Of a DNA stretch of 64,000 bases, positions 11,253 through 23,478 are shown in pieces. Made by a program: the position numbers and the translations under genes. Each line of letters begins with the position of its first letter. The first letter of the stretch is position 1. The stretch lies in the NCBI GenBank assembly GCA_030549775.1, contig CM060180.1:30757090-30821089 (forward strand), in the 5' to 3' direction. The stretch comes from Tamarix chinensis. Its lineage: Eukaryota; Streptophyta; Magnoliopsida; Caryophyllales; Tamaricaceae. The notes under the pieces are model-generated. The model worked only from the letters and a program-made list of their open reading frames with translations, was not told where the DNA came from and ran no database searches.

Positions 11253-11920
11253 TCATTGTGGGACAGCTTCCATGATTTCAACTAATCCTTTGGGTTGCAT
11301 TATCCTTACTTCGTCTGAAATTGCAGGCTCCTGCCCATCAAGAAATGTTCCCTCCATCACCTTCTCAGATAATTGTCCTTGCAAAGGCAATACTGGGAGC
11401 TTGAAGGCTTCCAAGTATTCCTCCAGTCTCATTTCTTGCTTGATGGCCAGGAATTTCTCACAAATCAAGCCCTCCTTCGGGAGTGGAATTGTCTTAGGAA
11501 AGCTTCCTGTAATCCCTGCCTTGAGTCTAATCTCTTACTGTCTCCAGCATATTGGAACCAAGCAGGGGTTTTCCTTTCCATCGGGTACTGCCTCCGCTTC
11601 CATTTTTTTCGAGTCTGGGACTCAGTTCAAGATTAAATGCGGTCCCCTCTATATTATCCATCTGGATCCACCCCGCTGAATGCCAGAAGCCCCTGTTGCC
11701 TAGGCGGACGATACTCTACTCGATGCTCATTCTAAGATCCAGTTGGTTTAACAGTATATGCACTTGCTGGTTCGCCAATGGATTCCCCAGCTCTCAGACC
11801 CATGAACACTTGATGGTTAGCAGCATCTCCCTTAAAGAGGCTTTCCTATTTCCCAGCAATTTCTCCCTTCTGTTTCTCCATCTGTCCCATCAATCTTTCT
11901 GAGCCATGAACTGCAATCCG
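11253..11920 (-). pseudogene. Ty3/gypsy gag relic
   Basis: Minus-strand frames contain, in order, LLAFSGVDPDG (for the gag LPIFDGEDPDGW motif), ERKTPAWFQYAG (for GKALSWFQWWE), EAFLRQF and then ICEKFLAIKQEMRLEEYLEA..LPLQGQLSEKVMEGTFLDGQ and EVRIMQPKGLVEIMEA. This is the capsid domain of chromovirus-type gypsy gag (AAIKQ..VEEYLEEF..EEVLEGIFINGLK..IRAEVRLMQPKGL). The frames are shifted around 11480 and 11640. The element continues into the protease and RT relics at lower coordinates and starts from the LTR at 11947-12283. Confidence 0.8.
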
Positions 11921-11931
11921 AATTGGATCAC

Positions 11932-11946
11932 GCTTTAATGCCAAAA
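11932..11946 (-). other. Decayed primer-binding site
   Basis: The minus strand reads TTTTGGCATTAAAGC where TTTTGGTATCAGAGC is expected (three transitions in the 12 bp iMet-tRNA complement). It sits directly between the LTR-like end AGCA and the gag relic, the correct place. Confidence 0.6.
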
Positions 11947-12283
11947 TGCTAAGAGTCAGTAACCAGGTAATTAAAGAATAATGAAAGTAAGGAGGGAATG
12001 AGCAGTGTATATTGATAGAATATGACAGGACTACGTCACATATTTCAGGTTTTGAGGACCTGGACCTCCCAACCCAACCTTTTCCCAGATTTTTCCTGTC
12101 TTAATTGTCTAGACTCCCCCCCCCCCAAATGTAACAGAATTAGTTATCCCCAGTAACTACCCAATATGACTCATCACATCACATAATTACCCTCTTGGTA
12201 TCAGCCCAGTCTCAGTCCCTGTGGTACCCTGCCCAGCCCTTTGGCGTCACCTCACATAATTGTACTTGATCAGAGTTCTATCA
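11947..12283 (-). mobile_element. 337 bp LTR of the gypsy relic
   Basis: On the minus strand it starts TGATAGAACTCTGATC and ends CTCTTAGCA immediately before the decayed primer-binding site. It contains AACTAATTCTGTTACA and a TATCAATATACACTG segment that may hold the promoter. A C-run lies at 12116-12127. No matching second LTR was found in the window. Confidence 0.6.
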
Positions 12284-12286
12284 CAC

Positions 12287-12900
12287 ACAAATGTCATGGG
12301 AGCTCACTAGATTTGATGTTGGCCTGAGCTATTTTAAATGTTTTGAGATGATGCTAGGTCAAGTGGATTTGCTTATAGGCTTATTGAGGGAAATTGAATT
12401 ATTCTGTGATGTTAAGCACATGTAATTGTGGTAAGGGGTAGAGCATTACTACCATAATTTGCATGAACTTTCTGTGGTGGTATCAGAATGAATTTAGCAG
12501 CCTGGGAATTAACCGATTGAAGAAATAATACCTTCCCTTCTGTCAGACCGGGAGACTACCCTGTTTTAGAGGCCATACTTCTTTTTATTCAAATGTCATG
12601 GAAGTTCTTTAAATTTGATCCTGTTTGTAGCTGTTTGAAACGTTTATGCTAGTGCCTGTGGGTCAATTACACACATAATGAGGGAACCTGAATTATTCTG
12701 TACGTGAATAATGTGTGATTATGGTGTAGTGCAGAGCATTGGTATTGTAATGTGCATGGGGTTTTATAGGGGCATTAGAGTGAATCTCGCAGCCTGGGAA
12801 TGAAAAGATAGAAGAAATAATATTCTCCCTGCTGTTAAACCTGTAGACTAGCCTGTTTCACAGCCCGGACTTCTTTTTCCCCTCGTACAAATGCTATGGG
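12287..12900. repeat. Tandem repeat of ~300 bp, two copies plus start of a third
   Basis: The unit start AAATGTCATGG occurs at about 12290 and 12592, and AAATGCTATGG at 12890 (spacing 302 and 298). Further shared landmarks are GAATTATTCTGT, GCAGCCTGGGAAT and GAAGAAATAATA. Identity is roughly 75-80% by eye. It lies just upstream of the gypsy LTR and is of unknown origin. Confidence 0.8.
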
Positions 12901-13434
12901 TGTATCTTCGTCAATAAACCTAAAAGTCAAGTCACGTCTTGTTTTTTCTTCTAATATACTTATGCAATGCAAATGTTATACAAATTATTCTATTTTGATA
13001 CTGTAACAGATATCTCGGCATTTTCTCTAATATAAATTTTCAATGACGATTGAGCCTAGTTAAAAAATTCCTTAGCTCTCTTTAGAGGTGCACCATGAAA
13101 CTCTGATTGGTGATATTTATATTTTTAGTATCATGTCAACTATCCATTGCATTCTGGGAAGACTTTGCCAACCAAATAATACTCTCCTAAGTATTTATAA
13201 GACTCATATAGTTAGAGCTACTTCATTCATAAATCATAAAATTTAATGAATAATAGTAACTTCAAAAATTGAAAATTTAACGGTAGATGGCTTTGAAAAT
13301 TTAAAACTTAGGTCCCCAATCATGTCTAAAAAAGTAAATCATGGACCGATCCTTCCCATATATAAAAAGTAAATCAAAGTCACATAATGCCATAACACTT
13401 ATAGTTGGTATTCCTTTTCTTCCTCTATATCGCA
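12901..13434. other. Intergenic, nothing recognised
   Basis: AT-rich sequence between the tandem repeat and the copia relic. No ORF, repeat or terminus was identified. The 3' end of the copia relic may continue here. Confidence 0.4.
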
Positions 13435-15103
13435 TTTGATCTCATCTGGAACAATAACTAATATATGTGTGCTTCCAATCTTCCACGATGTATTTGATGT
13501 TTTGGTGCTCAAATAACACGACATCCTTAATTCAAATGACTCTCTTAACTACTGGATCATACAATTTGTATCCAAACTACTTGTTACCATATCCAATGAA
13601 GACACATTAATGAGCATTGTCATCTAGCTTCATCCTTTCATCCCTTGGTATGTGAATGAATGTGTAACAACCAAACACCTTTAGATGTTTGTAGTTCACG
13701 TCTTTATCGAACCATGCCTAATTGGTCACATCACCATCAAGAGGTTATGATGGGGATAAGTGCCATGCCATCTACAAATCTCCCCCCTAGTGACCTTAGA
13801 AGCTTGAATTTGAAAGTAGGAATCTCACCTTTTCAATTAGTGTGCTATTTTTTTTTTGTATCGTCACCCAAATGTACTAATACATTTTAGGGAAAATATG
13901 CTAGTTCAAATCTCACGAGCCTTGCAGTAGTCATCAAATGGGCTAATGCATTCGCCTCCATTGCCTGTCTAAATACACCTTAACTTTCACTTAGTCTTGC
14001 CATTTACTTTAGCATGACGACCTTGAAGTTTCTCAAAACTTGATACTTAGTCTTCATGGGATATACCCAGAGGTTCCTTGAGTAGTTGCCAATGAATATC
14101 ATAAATTATGAAAAACCATCTAGGAACCTCAATTTCATCAAACCACATACATCCGAGCAAACCCACTCTAGTTTTCCTATTAACTGTTTCTCAGCAATAT
14201 TAATAAAATGGGCTTGATTTTTTCTTACCCTTGATGTAGCGAGTTCTTATACCAACTGAAGTGCCTTGGATCTTAGGCAAAGTCCCTTAGCCACTAATAG
14301 GCTTCATCCCCTTCTCACTCATATATATGAGTCGTTGATGTCAAATATCATGCGAGTCTTCCACCTAGTTCACCTTGAGTCAACATAACCTTGGTTGAGT
14401 TCAATACAGAGAACAACACTTGCTGCTTTGCTTGCTTCCAAGAACTCCTTTGTCGTCTTCCAATTGTCTCTTCCAAATTAACTTTCACGATCTTAATCAT
14501 TGAGCTTTCTAGCCAATATTAGGCTCATCCTAAATTATGGAACATGCCTCACTCCATTAAGCTGCAAGCTATAACCCAAGTTCATTTAATCAGATACACC
14601 TTATGCCAACTATCTTTAAGACACCATTGTTTCCCATGAGTACCTCTCCAAAATCTCTAGATCTATAAGATGAGATATATTCCTAGTGTGGAGTGACATG
14701 GTATGAAGCATTGGTATCTACCACCTAGTCGACTTCCACACATTTTGTGCTCATGCATGCACTCACACACTCTAAGACAACCACGAGGTCTTCGTTAATG
14801 ATGATTGTCGTCTCCTCATCCATATTACCTTTACCCTTATATCTCTTCTTCAACTCCCAACACTCCTTTTTCAAGTGACCTAACTTCCCACAATAGAAGC
14901 ATGTCTTATGCTTTTTTATGGTTCCCTAGTATACTCTTACCTCCCATTTGGCTTAATATTGTTTATTCTCCCTCAACCCATCACAATTACCTTGGACTTT
15001 GGGGAACTACTGATGCTATCCTTTTTTCTCATTTCTTCTCCTAGAAGTGGTAATGTCATAGATACCATCATGAGCTTTCCACGTGTGAAATTGCTAAGAG
15101 ACA
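13435..15103 (-). pseudogene. Ty1/copia gag zinc finger-protease-integrase relic
   Basis: In minus-strand order: CFYCGKLGHLKKEC, an intact CCHC knuckle (about 14870-14910); VVDTNASYHVTPH..YRSRDFGEVLMGN, the protease region with the catalytic D-S-G changed to D-T-N; MSEKGMKPISG; VGLLGCMWFDEIEVP and IYDIHWQLLKEPLGISHED, decayed integrase core; TGNGGECISPFDDYCKARE for TDNGGEY; and FIHIPRDERMKLDDNAH, VFIGYG and FGYKLYDPVVKRV for the conserved post-integrase segment. Stops and frameshifts are frequent. RT and RNase H are not seen. The gag start continues beyond the MITE at 15761-16020. Confidence 0.85.
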
Positions 15104-15109
15104 TACATA

Positions 15110-15754
15110 GGGATGATAATGTTGTGTCCAACAAGACCCATACATATACTCATTTTAGAATACCTAAATCCAAATTATACCCATATTCGTTGGGCCTTAA
15201 AAGTTTAGACACTGGTTCAGACACAAACACACCGAGTGTAGCGGGTAAATGGGTCATAAATAGGCCAAAAATGAGTCCAACTATTTTTGAAAGAAAATTG
15301 AATACTTTATGTAAATACTAATATAGTTATGATTTATGTAACTTAATATGTATTTTTTTGTTAAATAAAATCCTACAAAAAAAAAGATAAACATTTCAAA
15401 ATTGTTTAACTTCTCAAATTGTGTTTTAATAATTTTGGAATAAAATATTATACATTTTACTTATAAAGTAAATACACATAAATAAATTTAAAAAAATAAA
15501 TAAGGAGCTTAAATAAGATCACAACAAGGATGTCAAACACAAAATTAGTGTGTATGTATACACACACACACACACACACACACACATATGCTAAATGGGT
15601 CAGGTGGGTTTGGTCTAGAATACTAGACTCAGACCCCGGTCCATTTAAGTATATATGAATCTAGATTTTTTGGGTTCAAAAATTATGGACTCATCCCTGC
15701 CAAAAATAAATAGGTTTGGTAAGTTTGAGTTGTGTTGGGACTTATTTTCATCCC
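15110..15754. mobile_element. 645 bp MITE-like element with TACATA target duplication
   Basis: It starts GGGATGATAATGTTG and ends with the complement of GGGATGAAAATAAGTCCCA, giving terminal inverted repeats of about 15-20 bp. TACATA flanks both sides (15104-15109, 15755-15760). It interrupts the copia gag reading. It contains a GGGTC-like segment and a (CA)n microsatellite and has no coding potential. The superfamily is uncertain. Confidence 0.75.
15549..15586. repeat. (CA)n microsatellite
   Basis: A TATGTATACACACA.. run of about 16 CA units inside the MITE-like element. Confidence 0.95.
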
Positions 15755-15760
15755 TACATA

Positions 15761-16020
15761 TATGTAGAATCTCCTTGTTGTCTGATATAGAACTTAAGAC
15801 TAACAGAGCTTGAACTTCATCCCTAAACTCAATTCTTATATTCTTAAGTGGATGCATATATTTTAGGACTCATTAAGGCGTGCTGTAGTGAGTTTTCTAT
15901 ATTCATACTTTAATTGGTACAACTTCCTAATAAGTTGCACCTTATTTATGGTTATCTTGTTCACATAAAGTAAATCTAACTTTAATTACACTCCATAGGC
16001 AGTGGTTTCTTACTTGACAT
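15761..16020 (-). pseudogene. Ty1/copia gag relic, N-terminal part
   Basis: The minus strand reads VQLIRKLYQLKYEYRKLTTA (for LK..LY.LKM.EG..V..HI), then NIRIEFRDEVQALLVLSSIS and DNKEILHI, which correspond to the LESIGV.IEDEDRALLLLSSLPPSY..L motif of copia gag. It continues across the inserted MITE into SLSNFTRGKLMM at about 15060-15100. It is non-functional. Confidence 0.75.
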
Positions 16021-17480
16021 GTTAAATGACAGTGTCATCCACCCATTAATGGATTACTCAATAAGAAACACAAATTAAGTTTATTTATCTGTCTCTCACT
16101 TCGTGTGTAAAGTGGTGATGTCTCATAGAAACCCATGAACTCCCTTTTTTTCATGTGATTTTTGTTTTCTTTAATATTTCATGTGATTTTTTTGGAGCGA
16201 TTTGCACCATTAATTTGTCTTTTCAACTGAATCTTTGTATCATCAGATTGATTTTATATTAAATTGCTAATTTTTAGATACTCAAATTTTTTAAATATTT
16301 CATTTATCTCCCTACTATTTATGTTGTCAATTCGAGATGATTTCCTTTTTCTATTAGCTTGCATATTAATTATATTGTTTTCTTATGAAATTGTCATTAT
16401 TGATAAAAATATTTTTGAATTTTATATACTAAAAAAAGTTTATCTCAAAATATTTCCTCTATAAAAAGTATTTTTCGCTATTATTAAATTTGTAAATATT
16501 AGACATGCATAACGTGCAACTGAAAGCTAGTTTTATTACTTAGATATTTTTATTTATGAATACTTTTTATCTATGTATTTTGACTTTATACATTAATGAA
16601 TGGTTATTTCTTAAAGAAAAAAAAATTAATAATGTAGAGTAAAATAGAGTATGGGGGAGATATTGAAAATTATAAATATAGGTGAGAAAATTATATTAAA
16701 TAATATACAGTGGAATCCTAAAACATTGGGACAATTAAAACAAGGGAATAAATTTTTGACATGGTCATATTTAAAATAATTTGAGATATTAATAAATTAT
16801 CTTCAAATTTATTTTATGTTTATGTTTGGGTGTTTTAAATTAAATTCGCTACTAAACAAACTTTTTAATATTTTTTTAATCACCTTTATCATGAAATGTC
16901 TAATATTAATTAGATTATTTTTTCTTTTTTATTTATTTTTATTTTATGATGCCATGTATAAGTAAGTTAAAAATATTTTGTTGAAAACATTACAAAGTTT
17001 ATATAATATATTTTTTTATTAAAATAGTTTATCTTTTTTTTTGCTTTAATCTTACAACCCATTTGATGTATGATGTCTAGGGTTCGCCGCTTCTACTCTT
17101 TTAAATATTTTTTTTAATTCTACGGTTAAGTATGTATAATAGTTAAAGTAAATTTTATTTAGGTATCTCAATATTAAACTTTTTATTTTTTTTTGATACC
17201 CTATATATATTTTTTATAATTCTACTTAGTTACGTTTACCTTTAAATTTATTTTCTCTTAATTTCCTAGATGAATACCTAAAAAAATTAGGAAGGTCATT
17301 TATTTGCACCATTTAAATATCCAAGTGAAAATAAATTTAGCATAAAGGAATCTAAGTAGAATTATAAAAGATATAAGATACTCAAAAGTACTAGATTGGA
17401 TATTTATCCTTATTCCTTTTTTGGATATATATTCTTACTTTCATATTTTTATAATTTAATATTAATATATATGTGTATAG
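16021..17480. other. AT-rich intergenic sequence
   Basis: Very AT-rich with homopolymer runs. No gene, array or element border could be supported. Confidence 0.5.
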
Positions 17481-18130
17481 GAAAATTTTGGTCATTTGAC
17501 ACAACCCAAAATGCCAAAGCCTAGAGGCTTCATATGCCACGGGCAACCTAAGGTTTCATAAGAAATTTCCTCTCAATTTGGCTGATTCAGCCCACGTTGC
17601 ATCGTCGTATGCAAACTTTACACAGCCAATAATCAACACACATGATTTAAAGATAGTTAAATTCCACTATATTTGAATGTGACCTAGCCTTCCCTTGATT
17701 TATGAGTATCAATCTCCTCTAACATGAGTGTATCCCACTTATATAGGAGAATGTTGGGAGCCTCAGCTTCCATAAATAGTAGAGTTACAACTTGCAATGT
17801 TCCTAGAGAAAAAGGAGAGAATTAATCTTTAAAAAAAATACTCAAGCAGTCTATCAAGCAATCATTATTAATTTCGAGTAGTTTATTCTAACTCTCCAAC
17901 ATTCATTCTTTTTTACAGCTAATACATTACCCTTACAAACACACCTGGCTAGGGACTACAAGCCCCTCTTAGTTGGTGGCTATGCCTAGGCAGCTTAATG
18001 ACTAAGTCATTTCAACTTCTTTCTTTTTTATTTTGTTTTATTCATGTCCTATGTTATTGACTTGAGACTCGTTGTGTCCTTAGACCGACACTAGACCAGT
18101 GCTTCTCTGACACTTGAAATGATTTTTTTA
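17481..18130. other. Higher-GC island of unknown nature
   Basis: A 650 bp stretch of near-normal composition in AT-rich surroundings. It begins TGACACAACCC, contains CTTATATAGGAGAATG and CATAAATAGTAGAG TATA-like segments and has no ORF. An old solo LTR of a copia-type element is plausible, but no termini or target duplication were established. Confidence 0.35.
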
Positions 18131-19440
18131 GTAGGTACATAGATAATACTCCACCCAATTTCAATCCACATTTCTATTATAGATTTCAATGGTTTACAAT
18201 AAGTCAAATATCTATTATAATATATTTGAGAATCATTAGTATTTCTTTTTATTATTTACATTTTTCTATAGAATATTTCTAAATATGGTTCAAAATAAAT
18301 GGGATAATTCTTATATAATTAATTTCTAATAGGCATAAGAGCCATTTCCAAAAAAAAAAAAACCTATTCTCTTATAAATATAGATGATACAAAAACCATT
18401 ATCTTGGATTTTTTTTATTTTACTCTATTTAAATTTTAAATTTATTAAAATATTGTTGTGGCTTGTGACTTAAAGGTTTTCCCAAATATTCAAACACTAG
18501 GATGAATAGGTATTAGGTATTACTATGCATGATCGGTTATTTAAATCGAGATTGAACAGCGGTGAAGTTAATTACATAGAGACACAGATAAAGAAGGAAA
18601 AACAAACACAGTTTTCCAATGCAAATTGAAAATATTTGTGTAAATAAATCAAATTTTGTTCATAACTTTTGGTGTGATATTAAGAACAATCAATAGCATA
18701 GTCGAAGGAAATAAGGGCAATCAAAATGCTTACGTTTATGATAATTAAGACAAACTATTATTTCACTAATTTGATGCATGATAATTCATTTAAGTTTGGA
18801 AATAATATTATAAATAATATTTATTATTTGATCTTAAATATAGTGTTAACTATTTAGTAAGTAAGGTATGATAAATAAAAATTAAAAGACAAATAGATTT
18901 GTGAAAGTGGTATGGCTAAATATAGCATGATTTATATTTTAATATATATCATTGAAGTACAAATCTATGAAATTTAATTATATAATTATAGAAATATATA
19001 TTTGTGATAACATAATATAATGAATCATAAATTGGTTAAAAAATTAAAACCTTATTATAAAGAAGTTATTTATTTATTTATGGTTAGTACAATAAATGTT
19101 GTTGTTATATAGTTATACTCGTCCAAAGTTTTGTGCATGAGAAAACTAATTGACTCTTATTTTTACTTGCTACTACTGCATCTATCTTAATATTTTGAGA
19201 TGAATTCAATTAATATTTGTCCATATTAAATATTTTCTATTAACCTTTAAATTATGTTATTCATTAATCGTAAATTGTTCCTTAATTAATGAACAACATA
19301 ATTTTGATCCTATAAGGCTATATTTTGGGTGGAAAGAATTTATTGTCCTGAATATTGTTGTTATATATAATAAAGATAAAGATGTTTGAATAAATTCACT
19401 AGCTATAAAATACTTATATTGTGCAACTGCACAATCCTGC
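18131..19440. other. AT-rich intergenic sequence
   Basis: No coding potential or organised repeat was seen. Confidence 0.5.
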
Positions 19441-19444
19441 ACTG

Positions 19445-20070
19445 TGTGATCAATGTCTATGTTCCACTAAACTAATATTTTATCAATAATAAACCAATAT
19501 TTCACCAACAAAAAATGGATATTTCATGAACACAAAGCATAATTTATAGCAGTTTAGATAATGAAAAACAAGGAGAAATATATTTCAACACTGTCATCAC
19601 CACAAAAATATTTCACCACATAACAATATATGTTTCACTAAGGAGAAATATATCTTTCACCATCACATAAATATTTCAGAAACACGCATAAGATATCATT
19701 TAACCCCACTAATATTCTTTTACAAAAAAATGATCTTTTACCATTACTTACCATATCTTTCACCATTGTATGCTTAAACTTTCACCAATGAAAAACATAT
19801 TTTTCACCAACAAATATATTTAAAAATTTTAACATTTATCTTAGCATATATTACTACTTATGTCTTTATCTTTCACTATAGATGTACAAATATTTCACTA
19901 TAACTAAATTGGTCTTTCACCATATAATATACTAATATTTCACTATATAATAATTGACATATCACCATATATATAAACTAATATTTTACCATTAATGAAC
20001 TAATTTTTCACTCATGAGATAAATTTTTACTAGTATTCTACTTAAAACTAATATTTCATCATTAATGTAT
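19445..20070. repeat. Degenerate repeat cluster with TATTTCACCA motif
   Basis: At least 18 variants of (A/T)TNTTTCAC(C/T)A are spread over 620 bp, for example AATATTTCACCA, ATCTTTCACCAT, AATATTTCACTATA and ATTTTTCACCAA, mostly in the same direction and at irregular spacing of about 20-45 bp. It is not a strict tandem repeat. There is no ORF. Confidence 0.7.
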
Positions 20071-20239
20071 TGATTTTACAACAAAATTATATTAATATAA
20101 ATCTTTACAATGTTAGAAATATTATGATATGTATGTGTGTTTATTTTAATAAACCAAAATTAATATAAATTAGTTATTTTTTTTATAAAAAAAAAAGAGA
20201 GGAAATTTTGGGTACTAGAAATGATACGACATCTCTTAT

Positions 20240-21010
20240 AGTATAAGAGCATTCATAAAAGCATCTCCAACTACAACCTTAAATTTGAAGTCCCAATTAA
20301 GCTATCTAATCATTTTTCTCTCTCATCTTTCTTACTTTTATCAATTTATGTCAATTTAATTCAATATTCTACTTTCACCAACATTAAATTTACAACACTT
20401 AATTACTTTTACCAATCACATCATCATCAATCATTTATACTTTATATTATTTAACACCCAATATAAGTAGAGAAATTAATAAAATAAATATAATTAGAGA
20501 AATGAATAAGATAAATTATGTAGAGAAATAAATATAAGAAAGAGAGATAGAATAAATTATATGAAAATTATTAGGTCAAAAGAAGATATATTTATAGGCA
20601 ATTTTTTTACCGTTAATATTAACGATCATATTATATATATATATATAAATTATGTTATAATGATAAAAATTAGGCTAAAAATGTATCTAAAAGTATCAAA
20701 AATCAGCTACGCATGTAGACCAAGAAAGATAATTTTTTAGAGATTAGGAGCCTTAAATTTTTGAGGTTGCACCAAATTTGAGGGTAATTTTTTCTCCCAC
20801 AACTACAACCTCAAAATTTAGGTCCCTAAATTTAAGAATAGGATCCATTTTTTTTACACCATTTTAGATGCTCTAATGGGAAAGAAAAAAAGCCTCCCTA
20901 TTTTATATTTGAGGTACTCAAATTTGAGAAAAGGGTTGTAATTGTAGAAAAGTTACCTTAAATTTTATGCTACCTCAAAATTTTGAGGTGCTTAAAGTGT
21001 GAAAAACGAG
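20240..21010. mobile_element. Probable MITE cluster (AGCATCTCCAAC ends)
   Basis: The left part carries GCATCTCCAACTACAACC followed by TTAAATTTGAAG. The right part has complementary pieces (TAGATGCTCTAATGG, CAAATTTGAGAAAAGGGTTG, TTTTGAGGTGCTTAAAG). CTCCCACAACTACAACCTC at 20795 repeats the left motif. This suggests one or two overlapping inverted-repeat elements. Exact termini were not fixed. Confidence 0.45.
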
Positions 21011-21843
21011 GTATTTTTTTACTATTTAAGTGTATATGAGGTATCTTATTAAAATATAGTTCTTATTAATAAAATTATTTGTAATATTATATTTTATTAA
21101 ATTTGATTATATAAGATTATTAATTGATATTTATAGATTAATATAAATTAAAAGTTAAATAGTATTAAGTGTACTTGATTGATGATGTAATTGATAAAAA
21201 TATTTGGATGTTGTAAATTTAAAGTGATTTAATATAGAATAGAGAATTAAATTTAAAGTAAATTATTGAAACTAAAAAAGCTAAGAGAAAAATAATTAGA
21301 TACAATAATTGTGTATCTCAAATTTAAGTCACTCATGCTTTAAGCCGTGACTTTCTATATGCACCAACTGTGCTCGGACCAACCGCTCAAGCGTGTGTGA
21401 TTCACATTACTGTAATCATGAGCGTCAATTCAAGATGACAATTGGGCATCGGAGCGATTAAAGAGCTAGCTAGCCTTCCTCTTAGCAACAGCAATCATTT
21501 TTCATTTGTTATGCGTATCAGTGTACGCAGGTCCGGTCATAGAAAATCTGTATGCAGTAGCATTGTACGATCAATCGCAAGACAGAGTCAAAAGAATCCA
21601 CAACTTCACTTAAGCTGAGCTATTAATTAACTACGTTTTGATCCCATGCCATGCATATATATATATATCAGGTGAGCGATGCATTTCCTAACAGGCCGCA
21701 AGGTGCAACCGCCTCTCTCTTCAAATTGATCTCGCGATCAACTATCGATTTTATCATCAGTCCCAAAGCTAAGATAGAGTTGAAGCCGAGTACATACAGA
21801 GACAACACCCCTGTCATATAGTCGTTGTGATCGGTTGAAGTAA
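21011..21843 (-). other. 3' flank and probable 3' UTR of CRR6
   Basis: 21350-21843 has normal composition without repeats and lies directly after the CRR6 stop codon, so it probably contains the 3' untranslated region. An (AT)n run at 21656-21668 and a long polypyrimidine-like stretch near 21710 are visible. The poly(A) site cannot be located from sequence alone. Confidence 0.4.
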
Positions 21844-23478
21844 TTACGACGGTAGAATCGGGTGCTTGTCGATCAAGTCAAACAGTTCCTCTCCGATCCC
21901 GAAACCCAGCATCCGGGCCATATCACCGGTCTTCAATCGTGGCTTGGGAATGCTGTTCTCCTTTAACCAAGAGTACACTGTGAATACTTTGTTCATTACG
22001 AACAGCTCCAACGCTTCTGGATTAAACACTATTCCCATCCTCGTACTCATCTGCATGAATGCGCAGACAAAACACAAGCGTTTTCCGAGTTAATTAATAA
22101 TTATTGTATAACTCGTGCTTTTAGAAGAAATTAAAAAACTAGAAGTATAGTATATCTCGAGTTTAACTGACTATTCATGACGGTTTAGGACAATAAATAA
22201 CATAACATCAAAATGTCAAAACTTAGGCACGACCCTGCACGGGAATTTAAATGATATAGGATCAAGGTTGTAATGTTAATTAACTAGCAGACCAATCACC
22301 CTTAAATGATATCATGGTGGCTTTAGTGTGTGTTTGACATAAATTAGTTTATAAGTTAGCTTTCAATTTATTGAAATCAGCTTATTATTATTATTATTAT
22401 TTTAAAAAAAAGATGTGGCTGGAAAATAGATTTTTACCAATTTATAAACTTATTCTTAAAAAACTATTTCGAACAACTTATAATATATATAAGCTTTTGG
22501 ACTAACTTTTAAACTAGTTTTATAAAACATCATCCTTTTTTAAAAAAGAAATTTACCTGATGGGGGACTAGCATCGCTGCATATCGAGCAAGCTCGCCAG
22601 CTCGCCAATCTAACAAGACAGGAAGCCAAGGATACTCTGCATCGAGCCTCACAAACCAAAGCCTAACATCGGGCAACTCAGATAGCTCTCTCCTGTCATA
22701 TGCATCTTCCCTTGTGTAATCAATCGTGAATCCAATAGTACGTTCTAAAAATTCCTTTGGATCAACTAAAAGGAAAAACCAACATTAGTTTGCTGTACAT
22801 ACAATAAGGATGGGGGAGGGGGAAGAAAAAAAAAAAGCAAAGTAACGACAACTTAATTAAATTGTTTTATGATAGGATTCGAGTCAGCACTGTGTAGAAC
22901 TGACATTAAAACCGTCGATTCTTGAAATTATTCACCTGATAGCGGCGAGGTAATGCCGGTAGCTGATTGAAATGGAGATAAATCAAGCCGACGGATAACA
23001 TCATTGTCTAGAAACACTTCAATACGACCTTCTGTTGGTGGCATTGCTTGTGGAATTTTGTCTGATACTGTAGATGTTGATCAAATATTACTCATATGAC
23101 CATAGATCTATTGGGTTATTGTGTGAGTCACGGTTCAATAGTGGTACCGAGCTTATGAATTAATTGAAAACTACATCCCCATACGCAAACGCATAAAAAT
23201 CTAAATATATATGTACCTTCATCATCATCAAGTAAAGAGAGGTCGTAATTTCCTTGCGGATTAAACGCAACCGAGGCCAAAATTTGTCGTCGTCGTCGTT
23301 GGTGGTTGAATTGAAAGGTAGGCGCAGCAGGGGACGAGCTGAAGACAGACTCGCATCTGCAAGTTTTCAATGGTGTGAGCAGTGAAGGTGGGGGAGTAGG
23401 CTGTTGTGCCAATATTGAGGCTGCAGACGATGATCGATGAAGAAGTTGAAATATGGGATTGGTGGAGGAAGTTGCCAT
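21844..23478 (-). CDS. CRR6: CRR6, chloroplast NDH complex assembly factor (4 exons)
   Basis: Spliced minus-strand exons are 23478-23217, 23067-22936, 22765-22557 and 22050-21844. They join in frame to 269 residues plus stop, and all three introns (149, 170 and 506 bp) have GT..AG ends. Residues 1 to about 65 are Ser/Thr/Arg-rich with few acidic residues, as in a chloroplast transit peptide. The conserved DUF1817 domain follows: MPPTEGRIEVFLDND, RRLDLSPFQSATG, ERTIGFTIDYTRED, PDVRLWFVRLDAEYPWLP, DWRAGELARYAAMLVPHQMS, NPEALELFVMNKVF, KPRLKTGDMARMLGFGIG and ELFDLIDKH. CHLORORESPIRATORY REDUCTION 6 is known as a stromal factor for assembly of subcomplex A of the chloroplast NADH dehydrogenase-like complex. 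Length and motifs agree with the family and no break is seen, so it is probably functional. The ATG is the first in frame. It is the only intact host gene in the window. Confidence 0.95.

Noticed and set aside
21866..22093. Plus-strand ORF opposite the last CRR6 exon
   Set aside because: It is the antisense shadow of a conserved coding exon.
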